A stretch of 64,000 bases of DNA, from positions 106,226-170,225 of the forward strand of contig NZ_JBLWTL010000004.1 in assembly GCF_048270095.1 (NCBI RefSeq), written 5' to 3'. Position numbers and translations under genes: made by a program. Origin of the DNA: Maricaulis sp048270095. GTDB lineage: Bacteria; Pseudomonadota; Alphaproteobacteria; Caulobacterales; Maricaulaceae. The notes under the pieces were generated by a model. The model was given only the letters and a program-made list of their open reading frames with translations. It had not been told where the DNA came from and ran no database searches. Positions 26,109 to 35,060 of the stretch are shown here, one piece after another; position 1 is the stretch's first letter; the number at the start of each line of letters is the position of its first letter.

Positions 26109-27194
26109 ATGAGTAAACGCCCGCTCGCGCCTGGCTCTGTCATCGGTATTCTCGGCGGTGGCCAGCTTGGCCGCATGCTGGCGATTGCGGGGGCCCGGCT
26201 GGGTTTCGACATGCATATTTTCGATCCCGAGCCGGATTGCCCGGCCGCGCGGGTTGCGGCGCGGTCCTGGGCTGCGCCCTGGGCGGATGCCGGTGCGGTG
26301 GAAGCCTTCGCGGATCGCTGCGATGCCATCACCTATGAATTCGAGAATATTCCTGTCGCGGCCGTCGCAGTCGCGGCGGCCACATCGCGTCTTCAACCCG
26401 GCGCGCGGTCGCTGGAACTGACCCAGGACCGCATCACCGAAAAACGCTTTATCAATGGAGCCGGCGTCGCCACCGTAGCCTTTGCGGCCGTCGATGGCCT
26501 GGCCGACCTGCCGGCCGCGATGGCGGTGACCGGACTGCCTGCCGTGCTCAAAACCCGCCGCTTTGGCTATGATGGCAAGGGCCAGGCCTGGATCCGCACG
26601 CCTGAGGATGCGGCTGCGGCCTGGGAAGCCATCGGCGAACAGCCCGCGATTCTCGAGGGTGCGGCCGCCTTTGAGCGCGAACTGTCCGTCGTTGCGGCGC
26701 GCTCGGTTGATGGTGTGGTGAAGGCCTGGCCCCTGGCGGAAAATGTGCATGGCGATGGCATATTGAAACAGAGCACCGCCCCGGCACCGGGGGTCGATGC
26801 GGCGCTGCAGGCAAGGGCGCTCGAGATCGCGACGGCGCTGGGCGATGGCATGGCGCATGTCGGCGTGTTTGCGGTCGAGCTGTTCGATCTGGGCGACGGC
26901 ACGCTGCTGGTCAACGAGATCGCACCGCGCGTCCACAATACCGGCCACTGGACGATGGACGCTTGCGGCTGCGACCAGTTTGAGCAGCATATTCGTGCCG
27001 TAGCAGGCTGGCCGCTCGGCGATCCGGCGCCGCACTCCTCGGCGGTGATGACCAATCTGATCGGGCATGATGTTGATGACTGGGAAGCGATGGCGGCAGA
27101 CCCGCACGTGCGGCTGCATCTCTATGGCAAGCGCAAGGCCCGCAAGGGCCGCAAGATGGGCCATGTGAACCGGCTGGGGACGCTGCCAGGCTAG
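26109..27194 (+). CDS. purK: N5-carboxyaminoimidazole ribonucleotide synthase
   Basis: 361 residues from the ATG at 26109 (MSKRPLAPGSVIGILGGGQL). ATP-grasp enzyme: GGGQLGRMLAIAGARLGF, TYEFENIP, KTRRFGYDGKGQAWI, EGAAAFERELSVVAAR and ELFDLGDGTLLVNEIAPRVHNTGH. Uses ATP and bicarbonate to carboxylate AIR. Cotranscribed with purE. Confidence 0.96.
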   Translation: MSKRPLAPGSVIGILGGGQLGRMLAIAGARLGFDMHIFDPEPDCPAARVAARSWAAPWADAGAVEAFADRCDAITYEFENIPVAAVAVAAATSRLQPGARSLELTQDRITEKRFINGAGVATVAFAAVDGLADLPAAMAVTGLPAVLKTRRFGYDGKGQAWIRTPEDAAAAWEAIGEQPAILEGAAAFERELSVVAARSVDGVVKAWPLAENVHGDGILKQSTAPAPGVDAALQARALEIATALGDGMAHVGVFAVELFDLGDGTLLVNEIAPRVHNTGHWTMDACGCDQFEQHIRAVAGWPLGDPAPHSSAVMTNLIGHDVDDWEAMAADPHVRLHLYGKRKARKGRKMGHVNRLGTLPG

Positions 27195-27250
27195 CCTGGC
27201 CACCCGCCGGACCTTGCTCTCGCTCCCCGCTGACCTTACTTGGTGCGTAG

Positions 27251-28039
27251 ATGCTGCCCCAAAATACCCTTCACTTTGATCGCCGCCATGATCGCGGTCC
27301 GTTCGACATTGTCGGCGATGTGCATGGCTGTGCCGGTGAGCTGGAACTCCTGCTCGGCAAGCTTGGTTATTCGATTGAGCATTCGGGGCGTGCAGGCTTG
27401 CGCGACTACGAGATCTCCCACCCGCAGGGCCGCCGTGCCGTCTTCCTAGGCGATCTGGTTGATCGCGGCCCCCGCTCGCCGGACGTGCTGCGTCTGGTGA
27501 TGTCGATGGTCGAGGCCGGGCGGGCGTTGTGCGTCAGCGGCAATCATGATGACAAGTTGCGGCGCTGGCTTCTCGGCCGTGACGTCAAGGTTTCACATGG
27601 GCTGGGCGATACGATCACCCAGTTCCAGACCCAGCCGGACGGGTTTCGCGAGACTGTGCATGAATTTCTCGACCAGCTCGCGCATCATCATGTGCTCGAT
27701 GATGGCGCGCTGATTGTCGCCCATGCCGGGCTCGTCGAAGACATGCACTATCAAAGCGGCGGCAAGGCGCGCGGTTTCGCGCTGTACGGCGCGACGACGG
27801 GCGAGCAGGATGAATACGGCCTGCCGGTCCGGCTCGACTGGGCGCAGGATTACGCCGGCGACGCGCATGTCGTTTACGGCCACATGGCGGTCAATGAGGC
27901 CGTCTGGGTCAACCGGACGATCTGCATCGACACTGGATGTGTGTTTGGCGGCCAACTGACGGCCCTGCGCTGGCCGGAACGCAAATTGGTGACGGTCGAG
28001 GCGCTCGAGACCTACTACGCCTCCCTGCGGCCGCGCTAG
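27251..28039 (+). CDS. Pnkp-like metallophosphatase (stand-alone)
   Basis: 262 residues. Calcineurin-type phosphoesterase motifs in order: FDIVGDVHGC (GDVHG at 22-26), FLGDLVDRGPRSPDVL (67-73), CVSGNHDDKL (97-100), VAHAGL and YGHMAVNEAV. The surrounding text (HPQGRRAVFLGDLVDRGP, LRLVMSMVEAG) is close to the phosphatase module of bacterial polynucleotide kinase-phosphatase Pnkp, but no kinase or ligase domain is present. Could act on 2',3'-cyclic or nucleotide phosphates; substrate unproven. Confidence 0.8.
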   Translation: MLPQNTLHFDRRHDRGPFDIVGDVHGCAGELELLLGKLGYSIEHSGRAGLRDYEISHPQGRRAVFLGDLVDRGPRSPDVLRLVMSMVEAGRALCVSGNHDDKLRRWLLGRDVKVSHGLGDTITQFQTQPDGFRETVHEFLDQLAHHHVLDDGALIVAHAGLVEDMHYQSGGKARGFALYGATTGEQDEYGLPVRLDWAQDYAGDAHVVYGHMAVNEAVWVNRTICIDTGCVFGGQLTALRWPERKLVTVEALETYYASLRPR

Positions 28040-28054
28040 CGGCTTTGACGCGGG

Positions 28055-28732
28055 CTAGCTGCGCGGGCCGGGCCCGTAGCGCATCCGGCCGAGCAGGCCG
28101 CCAATATCAGGCAAGTCCGCCGTCAATTTGAGGACCTGGCCCTTGGTCTTCTCGAAATCCATCACATTCTGGATCCGGCGATCAAGGAATTCGCGTGCCT
28201 GCGGCTTGTCAGCGCTGTCCTCATTGAGCCAGCTCGACAGGGTGGTGCCGAAGACGCCGGAGAGAATCGCCCGCTTGGAGTAGAAATTGGCATCGGTCGA
28301 AGTGTCGCCGATCGCGCGCCAGATCGTGTCGGCTGTCGCCCATAATAATTGCGGGGCCTGACCCGCTGCATCCGGCAATAGAAGCCGCGCCCGGGCTCGC
28401 CGGGCGGCTTCCTCGTGCGGTGCGATGGCCTCCAGCCGGCACAACACGCCGAACGTCACGCGTTCGCGAATTTTCATCCTGGCCAGCTCGGCCTTGACGA
28501 TTGTGCGCCCGGCCTGGCGATCCAGCTGGCGTGACCAGAAGCCGATCAGCTCGAGATCCCCACCAGGGCAGGCATTGCGGGCATCGCCGGTCGACAAACC
28601 TGCCTCATCACAGGCCTTTTTGAAGGTCGAGGAAGACCAGCCATCGAAGGCGGCGTGAGCCAGTGCAGCTTCCAGCAACTGAGTGCGGACGGTCTCTGTG
28701 TGAGTGCGCGGGGCGGTTTCAGTGTCGATCAT
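28055..28732 (-). CDS. COQ9 family protein
   Basis: 225 residues. TetR-like N-terminal helices (QLLEAALAHAAFDGWSSSTF) and the COQ9 C-terminal domain (TSTDANFYSKRAILSGVFGTTLSSWLNEDS). In mitochondria COQ9 binds lipids and supports COQ7 in ubiquinone synthesis; a similar role is inferred. Stands convergent with the phosphatase gene and divergent from rpsU. Confidence 0.88.
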   Translation of the reverse strand: MIDTETAPRTHTETVRTQLLEAALAHAAFDGWSSSTFKKACDEAGLSTGDARNACPGGDLELIGFWSRQLDRQAGRTIVKAELARMKIRERVTFGVLCRLEAIAPHEEAARRARARLLLPDAAGQAPQLLWATADTIWRAIGDTSTDANFYSKRAILSGVFGTTLSSWLNEDSADKPQAREFLDRRIQNVMDFEKTKGQVLKLTADLPDIGGLLGRMRYGPGPRS

Positions 28733-28884
28733 GTGCCATATGTACCGGACTGGGCTCGCGGCGTCACCTGGTGCGAGTGCGCTGACAGAGTAGACTCAGC
28801 TTCGCGGCTCTGGTATCAGCCGCGCCTCTGGCAAACTAGCGACGTGGGGGTGGCCCTCGCGTCCAGCAAAATGGAGAGAGAGCC

Positions 28885-29121
28885 ATCGTTCAGATCGTTG
28901 TGCGCGATAATAATGTGGAGCAAGCGCTCCGCGCGCTGAAGAAAAAAATGCAACGGGAGGGTACCTTCCGTGAAATGAAGCGTCGGAATCATTACGAGAA
29001 GCCGTCGGAGAAGAAGGCTCGCCAGAAGGCTGAAGCCATTCGCCGTGCGCGCAAGCTCGCCCGCAAGCGGGCACAGCGCGAAGGCCTTGTTGCCGTCCGT
29101 GGTGGCACCGTTCGTCGCTAG
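28885..29121 (+). CDS. rpsU: Ribosomal protein bS21, apparent ATC start
   Basis: 78 residues if started at ATC 28885. The family start V-Q-I-V-V-R-D-N-N-V is fully encoded from 28888, but the codon in front is ATC and no ATG, GTG, TTG or CTG is in frame between the upstream TAG (28837) and a GTG at 28900. GGAG at 28873-28876 is correctly spaced for 28885 and too far from 28900. The rest is standard (KKKMQREGTFREMKRRNHYEKPSEKKARQKAEA, split by helices) with a basic tail. The out-of-frame ATG at 28871 gives an unrelated peptide. Confidence 0.93.
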   Translation: MVQIVVRDNNVEQALRALKKKMQREGTFREMKRRNHYEKPSEKKARQKAEAIRRARKLARKRAQREGLVAVRGGTVRR

Positions 29122-29147
29122 GGTTCGCCAGAGCCTGTAGAATTCCG

Positions 29148-29185
29148 GAAAACGCCGCGCCCCCAAGGGACGCGCCGTTTTCTTT
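29148..29185 (+). terminator. Terminator of rpsU
   Basis: AAAACG-CGCG stem pairing with CGCG-CGTTTT around a C-rich/purine loop, followed by TTTTCTTT. Confidence 0.7.
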
Positions 29186-29211
29186 CGTTCTGATTTCCGT
29201 GCGCTGCGGCC

Positions 29212-30603
29212 TCAGCCCGGCTTGCGCTTGCCGCCGAGGCGGAACCAGCCCTTCACCGTGTCCTGATTGGCCTGGTTGAGCGCGCCCATTCGGAACATCA
29301 CGCCGGCACCCCAGATCACCGCAGCGGCGGTGACGATCATCACCACAGTTGTGCCGATGACATCGAACAGGGCCGGGTCCTGCGGCAGGCGTGCCAGCAT
29401 GATGAAGGGGGTCCACAGCGGCACCCAGCTGGCGATGACTATGATCGGCGAATCGGGTGCATCGGCCGCCACCATCACCAGGAAGAGCGGCACCATCATG
29501 ATCAGCATCATCGGGCTCATCAGGGTCTGGGCATCCTGCAGCGTCTCGCACAGCGAGCCGATAGCCAGGAAGATCGCGCCATACATCAAATAGCCGATGA
29601 TGAAATAACCAATGGCGGGGAAGACCAGGGACGGGTCGAGCACCGCGGCCATGATTTCGCCCAGGGGGAGCTCGGCTGCGAATGGCATTTGCTGCAGCCC
29701 CAGCCCGACCGTTGCCGCCAATCCACCCCAGACCAGCAATAGCGTGGTCGAGACGAGGGCGACGCCCAACAGCTTGCCAGTGAGGATTTCATGATGGCGC
29801 GATGAGGCGAGCATCATTTCGAGCACTTTATTGCCCTTTTCCTCGATCATCGCGGTGAGCAGCATGTTGACGACGGAGAAGATCACGATCCACAGCCCGA
29901 AGGCGACGGCGATGGAGACGATGATCGGCAAGCGTTCCGCCGTAGTCACTTCAGCCGCCTCGGCGCTGCGCTCGGGATTGAGTTCCCGAACAGTCGGGGT
30001 CAACTCGCCTGCTGCGGCGACCAGGTCGGGCGAAACGCCACTCTCGAGCAAGCGATTGAGTTGCATGTGTTCGCGCAGTGTGCGGCGGATATCCGACCGC
30101 AATTCGCCGTCCGTCAGATTGGTACTCCAGTATTCGATCTCGATCGCCCCGCCCGCGCCCTGGCGCAGATAGATGGCGGCGAACAGGGGATGTGGCCCAT
30201 CGCTGGTCTCGACGGTCTGTTCGCCCAGAAGATAGGGGCGCAGGGTTTCGAGATCGGTCGCCTCGGGATAGACGCGGATATATTTCTCTGCCGGTTCCGG
30301 TGCGTCGGCGACCGCTGCTGCAATGGCAGGATTGTCGCCCAGAAGCTCTGCGGTGGCTTCGCGGGTCGCTTCAGCCCGGGCTGCCCTCGCCGCCGAGCGC
30401 TGGCTCTCGATGGCGGCCTCAAGCGCGCCGCCCGACTCGTCGATCAGGGCGTAATAGCGGGTGGGTTGTGAGCTTTCGATCAGGATTGGCAAGCCAAAGC
30501 CCAGCGCCATGAACATCGGCATGGAGGCGAGTGAGAGCCAGAAGCCCCAGGTGGCGACATAGGAGAGATATTCGCGGCGGGCGATGAGATAGATAGCGCG
30601 CAT
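29212..30603 (-). CDS. ABC-2 type exporter permease (NatB/YhaP-like)
   Basis: 463 residues. One N-terminal membrane segment (about 19-42), a ~180-residue periplasmic loop, then five to six C-terminal segments with the family motif AMIEEKGNKVLEMMLASSRHHEILTGK split over helix 2. Substrate unknown; NatB-type pumps export sodium or other small solutes. Its ATG overlaps the TGA of the ATPase gene by one base (TGATG), so the two are translated together. Confidence 0.88.
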   Translation of the reverse strand: MRAIYLIARREYLSYVATWGFWLSLASMPMFMALGFGLPILIESSQPTRYYALIDESGGALEAAIESQRSAARAARAEATREATAELLGDNPAIAAAVADAPEPAEKYIRVYPEATDLETLRPYLLGEQTVETSDGPHPLFAAIYLRQGAGGAIEIEYWSTNLTDGELRSDIRRTLREHMQLNRLLESGVSPDLVAAAGELTPTVRELNPERSAEAAEVTTAERLPIIVSIAVAFGLWIVIFSVVNMLLTAMIEEKGNKVLEMMLASSRHHEILTGKLLGVALVSTTLLLVWGGLAATVGLGLQQMPFAAELPLGEIMAAVLDPSLVFPAIGYFIIGYLMYGAIFLAIGSLCETLQDAQTLMSPMMLIMMVPLFLVMVAADAPDSPIIVIASWVPLWTPFIMLARLPQDPALFDVIGTTVVMIVTAAAVIWGAGVMFRMGALNQANQDTVKGWFRLGGKRKPG

Positions 30604-31562
30604 CAGACGGCCTCCCCGGCAAGCGTTTCGTTTGAGAACTGGCTATTGGTTTCAACCAGATGGACGAAGGCATCGTGTAGATGGGCGCGGGCCGGCTCGA
30701 AGCGCAGCAGGCGGATATTGCCGTCGACACAGGCCTTGAGCACGTCCTGGGCATCGATGCCGGGGCCCAGATCAATCACCCAGCGCCGGGCGCCATCGGC
30801 AGCACCGGCTTCCTGCACGACCTCGCCGAGCGGCGCGAAAGTCTGTGTCAGGTCATGCTCTGAAACGGTCTCGAGAATAACGCGGCGCGGGATCATGGCC
30901 AGGGCGGCCTCGACATTGCCGTTAAATACTTTGCGGCCCTTTGCGACAAGAACGATCTGGTCGCACAGGCGTTCGGCATGTTCCATTACATGGGTTGAGA
31001 AAAGGATGGTGGCGCCGGCTTCGGCGCGGGCGCGGACGATTTGCTCCAGCGCCTTTTGGTTGACCGGGTCGAGACCGGAAAAGGGTTCGTCGAGAATGAT
31101 GAATTCGGGATCATGGATCAGGGTCGAGATGATCTGAATCTTCTGGGCCATGCCCTTGGAGAGGGTCTTCACCTTGCTGTCGGCGACATCGGCGAGGCCG
31201 AATTCTTCCAGCATGGCGAGGCCGCGGCGGCGGGCATCGACCGGCGTGACGCCTTTCAGCCGGGCAAAGAAAATGATCACGTCGATCACTTTCATCTTGC
31301 GGTAAATACCTCGTTCTTCAGGCAAAAATCCGACGCGCTCCAGTGCGCTGGCGCGCGGTCGGCCGCCAAACAGGCTGACCTTACCGGCATCCGGGGTGAG
31401 AATACCGAGCGCCATACGCAGGCTGGTCGACTTGCCGGCGCCGTTCGGGCCGAGGAAGCCTGTGATCTCGCCGCGCTTGACGGAAAAGCTCAGATCGCGG
31501 ACGGCAGGCTTGCCGCTGAATGTTTTCGAGACGCCGTCGAGCGACAAAATAATTTCGGACAT
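30603..31562 (-). CDS. ABC exporter ATPase (NatA/YhaQ-like)
   Basis: 319 residues from the ATG at 31560-31562. Walker A GPNGAGKST, signature LSKGMAQKIQ, Walker B FIILDEPFSGLD and H-loop STHVMEH. A ~90-residue C-terminal extension follows the nucleotide domain, as in YhaQ-like exporters. Powers the permease encoded next. Confidence 0.93.
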   Translation of the reverse strand: MSEIILSLDGVSKTFSGKPAVRDLSFSVKRGEITGFLGPNGAGKSTSLRMALGILTPDAGKVSLFGGRPRASALERVGFLPEERGIYRKMKVIDVIIFFARLKGVTPVDARRRGLAMLEEFGLADVADSKVKTLSKGMAQKIQIISTLIHDPEFIILDEPFSGLDPVNQKALEQIVRARAEAGATILFSTHVMEHAERLCDQIVLVAKGRKVFNGNVEAALAMIPRRVILETVSEHDLTQTFAPLGEVVQEAGAADGARRWVIDLGPGIDAQDVLKACVDGNIRLLRFEPARAHLHDAFVHLVETNSQFSNETLAGEAV

Positions 31563-31749
31563 GAGACCCCCAAGAGTGAGGGGCAAGTCTAGGCAGACCG
31601 GTCGTGCCAAGCTACCGGTATTGAGCAGGTCGCTATCCCCCCGTTTGCCACAGGACTGCCGCAAGACCGCGCTTGTCCTGCCATAAGGCGCTATATTGCC
31701 GCTTCTGCGCTATCGCCCGCCCGGCGATGATGACGGCAAGTGAGATCTT

Positions 31750-32070
31750 ATGGCGCAAGACCCCCGCGCGAGCCTCCTGGCCCTGAAGGCCGAGCTGCTG
31801 GCCCTGTCGCAGGCATCGACCGAAGACCGTGAACCGGTCGAGCTCGACCAGCAATCCATTGGCCGGCTTTCGCGGCTGGACTCGATGCAGGTCCAGGCCA
31901 TGGCCCGCGCCTCTGATGTCCGCCGAATCCAGGAAATCCGACGCATCGAGGCGGCCTTGAAACGGGTCGATGAAGATGAGTACGGCTGGTGTGTCGAGTG
32001 CGGCGAGGCGATTGACCCGAAACGGCTGGAGATTGACCTGGCTGCGGCACGGTGCGCGGGTTGCGCCTGA
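31750..32070 (+). CDS. DksA/TraR-type zinc-finger protein
   Basis: 106 residues. An N-terminal helical pair (SLLALKAELLALSQ and RASDVRRIQEIRRIEAALKRV) and the C4 zinc finger CVEC...CAGC (residues about 81-105). Shorter than true DksA (about 150), with the coiled-coil tip lacking an obvious DxxDxA; probably binds RNA polymerase in a TraR/YbiI-like way. Single gene. Confidence 0.85.
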   Translation: MAQDPRASLLALKAELLALSQASTEDREPVELDQQSIGRLSRLDSMQVQAMARASDVRRIQEIRRIEAALKRVDEDEYGWCVECGEAIDPKRLEIDLAAARCAGCA

Positions 32071-32153
32071 TCCGGTTGCCAGGCTCGGCGGCCATGTGCG
32101 AAACCTAGCCTCGCCGGGTGTTATGATCCGGCGCTGACGTGTTGAACCCGCCC

Positions 32154-32888
32154 ATGCAATTGTCCGACAAGCTTGACCTTGAGCCGGCCCGGACCGGTTT
32201 GCGCGATGCTGGCCGGGCGCGGATTTCCGGCCTGCTGACGGCCAAAGCCCTGCGACAGCTCACAGCCGCGATCTCGGATGTCTCCAAATGGCTGCTGGTG
32301 ACGCGGCTGGCGGAGAAACATCTCAATCTCGATGCCGCCGCGATGCGCGCTCTGCCGGCCGACCAGCGTGCCGAGTTTGACGAGCGGGTGGCGATGGCGG
32401 CGCGGGCCGGTTTTCAATATCTCTACGAGACCTATCCGCTCTACGACAAGGCCCATGCCGGCATTCTCGAGGGCGAGGCCCCGGTGCTGGCCAGACTGTT
32501 TGCCTTCCTCAATGGCGAGACTTTCCTGGGCGCGATGCGCGATGTGCTCGACGCGCCGGAAATCAGTTTCGCCGACGGGCAATTGACCTGTTACCGCGGC
32601 GGCCACTTTCTGACCCGGCATGATGATGGTGTCGCCGGCAAGAACCGCGTCGCGGCTTTTGTGCTCGGTCTGAGCTCCGGCTGGCAGGGTGATTGGGGCG
32701 GGCAACTGCAATTCTACGATCCGGACGGCAATGTCGAAGCCGCCTACGTGCCGCGCATGAACACGCTGTCGCTGTTCAAGGTGCCGCAGCCGCATGCCGT
32801 CTCGATGGTCGCCAGTTATGTCACCACGCCGCGACTGGCGATCACCGGCTGGCTGCGCTCGGGCGAGGATCCGGGTATCGACATGTAA
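32154..32888 (+). CDS. 2-oxoglutarate/Fe(II) oxygenase
   Basis: 244 residues from the ATG at 32154; a GTG at 32139 in frame is possible. Prolyl-4-hydroxylase-like core: CYRGGHFLTRHDDGVAG (the HxD iron ligands), GDWGGQLQFYDPDG, and the distal H in VPQPHAVSMV with arginine in TPRLAITGW for 2-oxoglutarate. Substrate may be a ribosomal or other protein residue; unknown. Confidence 0.85.
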   Translation: MQLSDKLDLEPARTGLRDAGRARISGLLTAKALRQLTAAISDVSKWLLVTRLAEKHLNLDAAAMRALPADQRAEFDERVAMAARAGFQYLYETYPLYDKAHAGILEGEAPVLARLFAFLNGETFLGAMRDVLDAPEISFADGQLTCYRGGHFLTRHDDGVAGKNRVAAFVLGLSSGWQGDWGGQLQFYDPDGNVEAAYVPRMNTLSLFKVPQPHAVSMVASYVTTPRLAITGWLRSGEDPGIDM

Positions 32889-32902
32889 GCCTGTCGCCGG
32901 GA

Positions 32903-33523
32903 TCAGGCCTTCACGGCGATACCGGCATAATTGAACGAGGCGAATTTCGGGCTCTTGGGCAGATACATTGCCTCCAGCTTTTCAATCCCGAAACCGGCCG
33001 CCTGCATCATCGTGTCGGGATGGCGGGTGAGGTGGCAGCCGCCGGCCAGCGGTTTCCAGACCGGCTCAATGCGTCTTTGCCATTTCGCGATCCCGGCATC
33101 GGGCGCGCCGCCATGCTCGGAGAACAAGAGCTTGCCGCCGGGCTTGAGCACGCGGCGCATCTGGGCCAGTGCCGCCTCGGCATCGGGAATGGTGCACAGC
33201 GTATAGGTCAGAACCACGGTGTCGACGGACGCGTCCTCAAGCGGGACTTCCTCGCCGGGCAGATCGATCAGTTCGACCGAAACCGGACAGGCGGCAATCG
33301 CGTCGGCGGCCTTGCGCCGCATGCCCTGCGAGGGCTCAAGCGCATAGAGGTGGGAGACTTTGGCCGGGTCGTAGAAGGAGAGGTTGGGACCGGCGCCGAA
33401 GCCGACCTCCAGCACGCGGCCTGTCGCCAGGGGCACGATCTGGGAACGTTTCTTCATGATCTGCGGCTGGCCGCAGGCGAAGCCGATGACGTGCGGCAGG
33501 ACGTGTTCGTGATAGAAGCTCAT
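32903..33523 (-). CDS. Class I SAM-dependent methyltransferase
   Basis: 206 residues. SAM motif I VLEVGFGAGPNLSFYD, acidic loop ALEPS, motif II-like DTVVLTYTLCTIPDAEAAL and GGKLLFSEHG. Looks like the METTL7/UbiE-related group that methylates small molecules. The start lies 8 bases after the stop of the short SFPD-type gene, suggesting a two-gene unit. Confidence 0.87.
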   Translation of the reverse strand: MSFYHEHVLPHVIGFACGQPQIMKKRSQIVPLATGRVLEVGFGAGPNLSFYDPAKVSHLYALEPSQGMRRKAADAIAACPVSVELIDLPGEEVPLEDASVDTVVLTYTLCTIPDAEAALAQMRRVLKPGGKLLFSEHGGAPDAGIAKWQRRIEPVWKPLAGGCHLTRHPDTMMQAAGFGIEKLEAMYLPKSPKFASFNYAGIAVKA

Positions 33524-33531
33524 ACCCCAGC

Positions 33532-33678
33532 CTAGGGCAGGCGGGGGAAACGCTCCACGTATTTGATCTTGATTTTCGGGAAATGGTCGATGACTGGCCG
33601 ATCACCATGCATTGCGATGCCATTGACAGTGCGCCCCGGCCATCTGCCTTTAGTCGACCGGGACTTGCAGGGCGCCAT
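33532..33678 (-). CDS. Miniature SFPD-repeat protein (possible relic of a septoil-knot gene)
   Basis: 48 residues from the ATG at 33676-33678, with GGAGCGGG upstream. The sequence TVNGIAMHGDRPVIDHF and KIKIKYVERFPRLP matches the two ends of the 95-residue protein at 35057 (NGIPLHG and IRIKYVQSFPGLP), with the middle repeats missing. The DNA around the stop is also alike. Either a decayed paralogue with an internal deletion or a functional short form. Confidence 0.5.
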   Translation of the reverse strand: MAPCKSRSTKGRWPGRTVNGIAMHGDRPVIDHFPKIKIKYVERFPRLP

Positions 33679-33773
33679 TCCCGCTCCACCCCGGGTTGAC
33701 CGGCAAAATCGGTTCGTGTCTACCAATCGAAGCGCGCCTGGCTTGGTGCGCGGTCGCGCAGAGTGAGGTTCTC

Positions 33774-35060
33774 ATGCTTCGATATGGTCTTCTTGCTCTT
33801 GCCGCTATAGCGGCTCTGGCTGCCTGGGCCGTTCTTGTCTTCGCCGCCGCGTTCTCTGGCTGGGGCCGCACCGCCATCGCGCCCGTCGGGGATGCGGAGG
33901 CGTTTGTGCAAGCGGTGGTGGACGAGGTCGAGGGCGTCCATCCCGGCAATTTCGCATTCGCCCTGGTCGAAGACGGGCAATTGGTTGGCGAATATTACAC
34001 ATCCCCGGGCGAGCCCATTGACCGGCACACCAGTTTCCAGACCGCCTCGCTGAGCAAATGGGTGTCTGCGGTCGGGATTATGGCGCTTGTCGAGGACGGC
34101 CGTATCGATCTTGACGCGCCGGTGTCGACCTATCTTCAAAGCTGGCAATTGCCCGAGAGCGGTTTCGATAATGAGCAGGTGACAGTCAGGCTGCTGCTGA
34201 GCCATACAGCCGGCCTGACGGACGGGCTTGGATATGGCGGCTTCCGGCCGGGCACGACGGTTCAGAGCCTGCCCGACGCGCTCAGCCAGGCCTCCGACGC
34301 ATCACCCGGTGCCGATGGCCGGGTGCGCGTTGGCATGACCCCGGGCGAGCAGTTCGAGTATTCCGGCGGCGGCTACAGCCTGCTGCAACTCATCGTCGAG
34401 GACGTCACCGGCGAGTCTTTCGAGACCTATATGCAGGGGGCCGTCTTTCAGCCACTGGCCATGCATGATTCCAGCTATCTGGATCCAGAGGATGGCGGCG
34501 TGAACCGGGCCGAGATCTATGATGCGGCGGGTGAGCCTGCCGTGCGCTACCGGTTTTCCGGGCTGGCCCCGACGGCACTGAACGCGTCGACGGCGGATAT
34601 GGTCGCCTTCGTCCTGTTCCACCTGTCCAGCAATTCCGGCAATGAGGCGTCATCGACGCCGGTTCTGCAGCCGGACACAATCGAATTGATGCGGCAGCCG
34701 CATGCCTTTCAGATGGGGGCCGAGATCTGGGGTCTCGGGACCGTGCTTTATGCCCCCGACGGAGTCGGGGATTTCATTGCCGGCCATGATGGCAGCAATG
34801 AGCCGGCTATCAATTCAGCGGTCCGGTATAATCCGGCGACGCGGGACGCTATCGTCATTCTGGAAACCGGCGATGCGATGCTCGCGACCCGGCTCGCCGG
34901 TGAGTGGGTGTTCTGGCAAAACGGCCAGCTCGATTCGTTCAGCTTCATGACGGCGCTTGATTCCATGCTGGAAAGGGTCGTCATCGGTTGGCTGGTTATT
35001 GGCCTGGCGACCGTCATTCTGCTGATTGTGATGATCAGGCGCGGGCGCCGCCGCGCCTAG
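33774..35060 (+). CDS. Membrane-anchored serine hydrolase (beta-lactamase fold)
   Basis: 428 residues from the ATG at 33774 (GTGAGG upstream). N-terminal membrane segment (LLALAAIAALAAWAVLVFAA), serine-hydrolase domain with catalytic SLSK in TASLSKWVS, Y-S-G in YSGGGYSLLQL, and HDGSNEPA near the KTG position. A second membrane segment closes the protein (VVIGWLVIGLATVILLIVM) before a basic end. Periplasmic esterase or peptidase rather than a resistance enzyme is likely. Its TAG overlaps the stop of the convergent SFPD gene in a shared CTAG. Confidence 0.87.
   Translation: MLRYGLLALAAIAALAAWAVLVFAAAFSGWGRTAIAPVGDAEAFVQAVVDEVEGVHPGNFAFALVEDGQLVGEYYTSPGEPIDRHTSFQTASLSKWVSAVGIMALVEDGRIDLDAPVSTYLQSWQLPESGFDNEQVTVRLLLSHTAGLTDGLGYGGFRPGTTVQSLPDALSQASDASPGADGRVRVGMTPGEQFEYSGGGYSLLQLIVEDVTGESFETYMQGAVFQPLAMHDSSYLDPEDGGVNRAEIYDAAGEPAVRYRFSGLAPTALNASTADMVAFVLFHLSSNSGNEASSTPVLQPDTIELMRQPHAFQMGAEIWGLGTVLYAPDGVGDFIAGHDGSNEPAINSAVRYNPATRDAIVILETGDAMLATRLAGEWVFWQNGQLDSFSFMTALDSMLERVVIGWLVIGLATVILLIVMIRRGRRRA

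Noticed and set aside
33774..35060. Beta-lactamase resistance gene
   Set aside because: SxxK and YSG are shared with a broad serine-hydrolase group; two membrane anchors and the sequence context do not point to antibiotic resistance.
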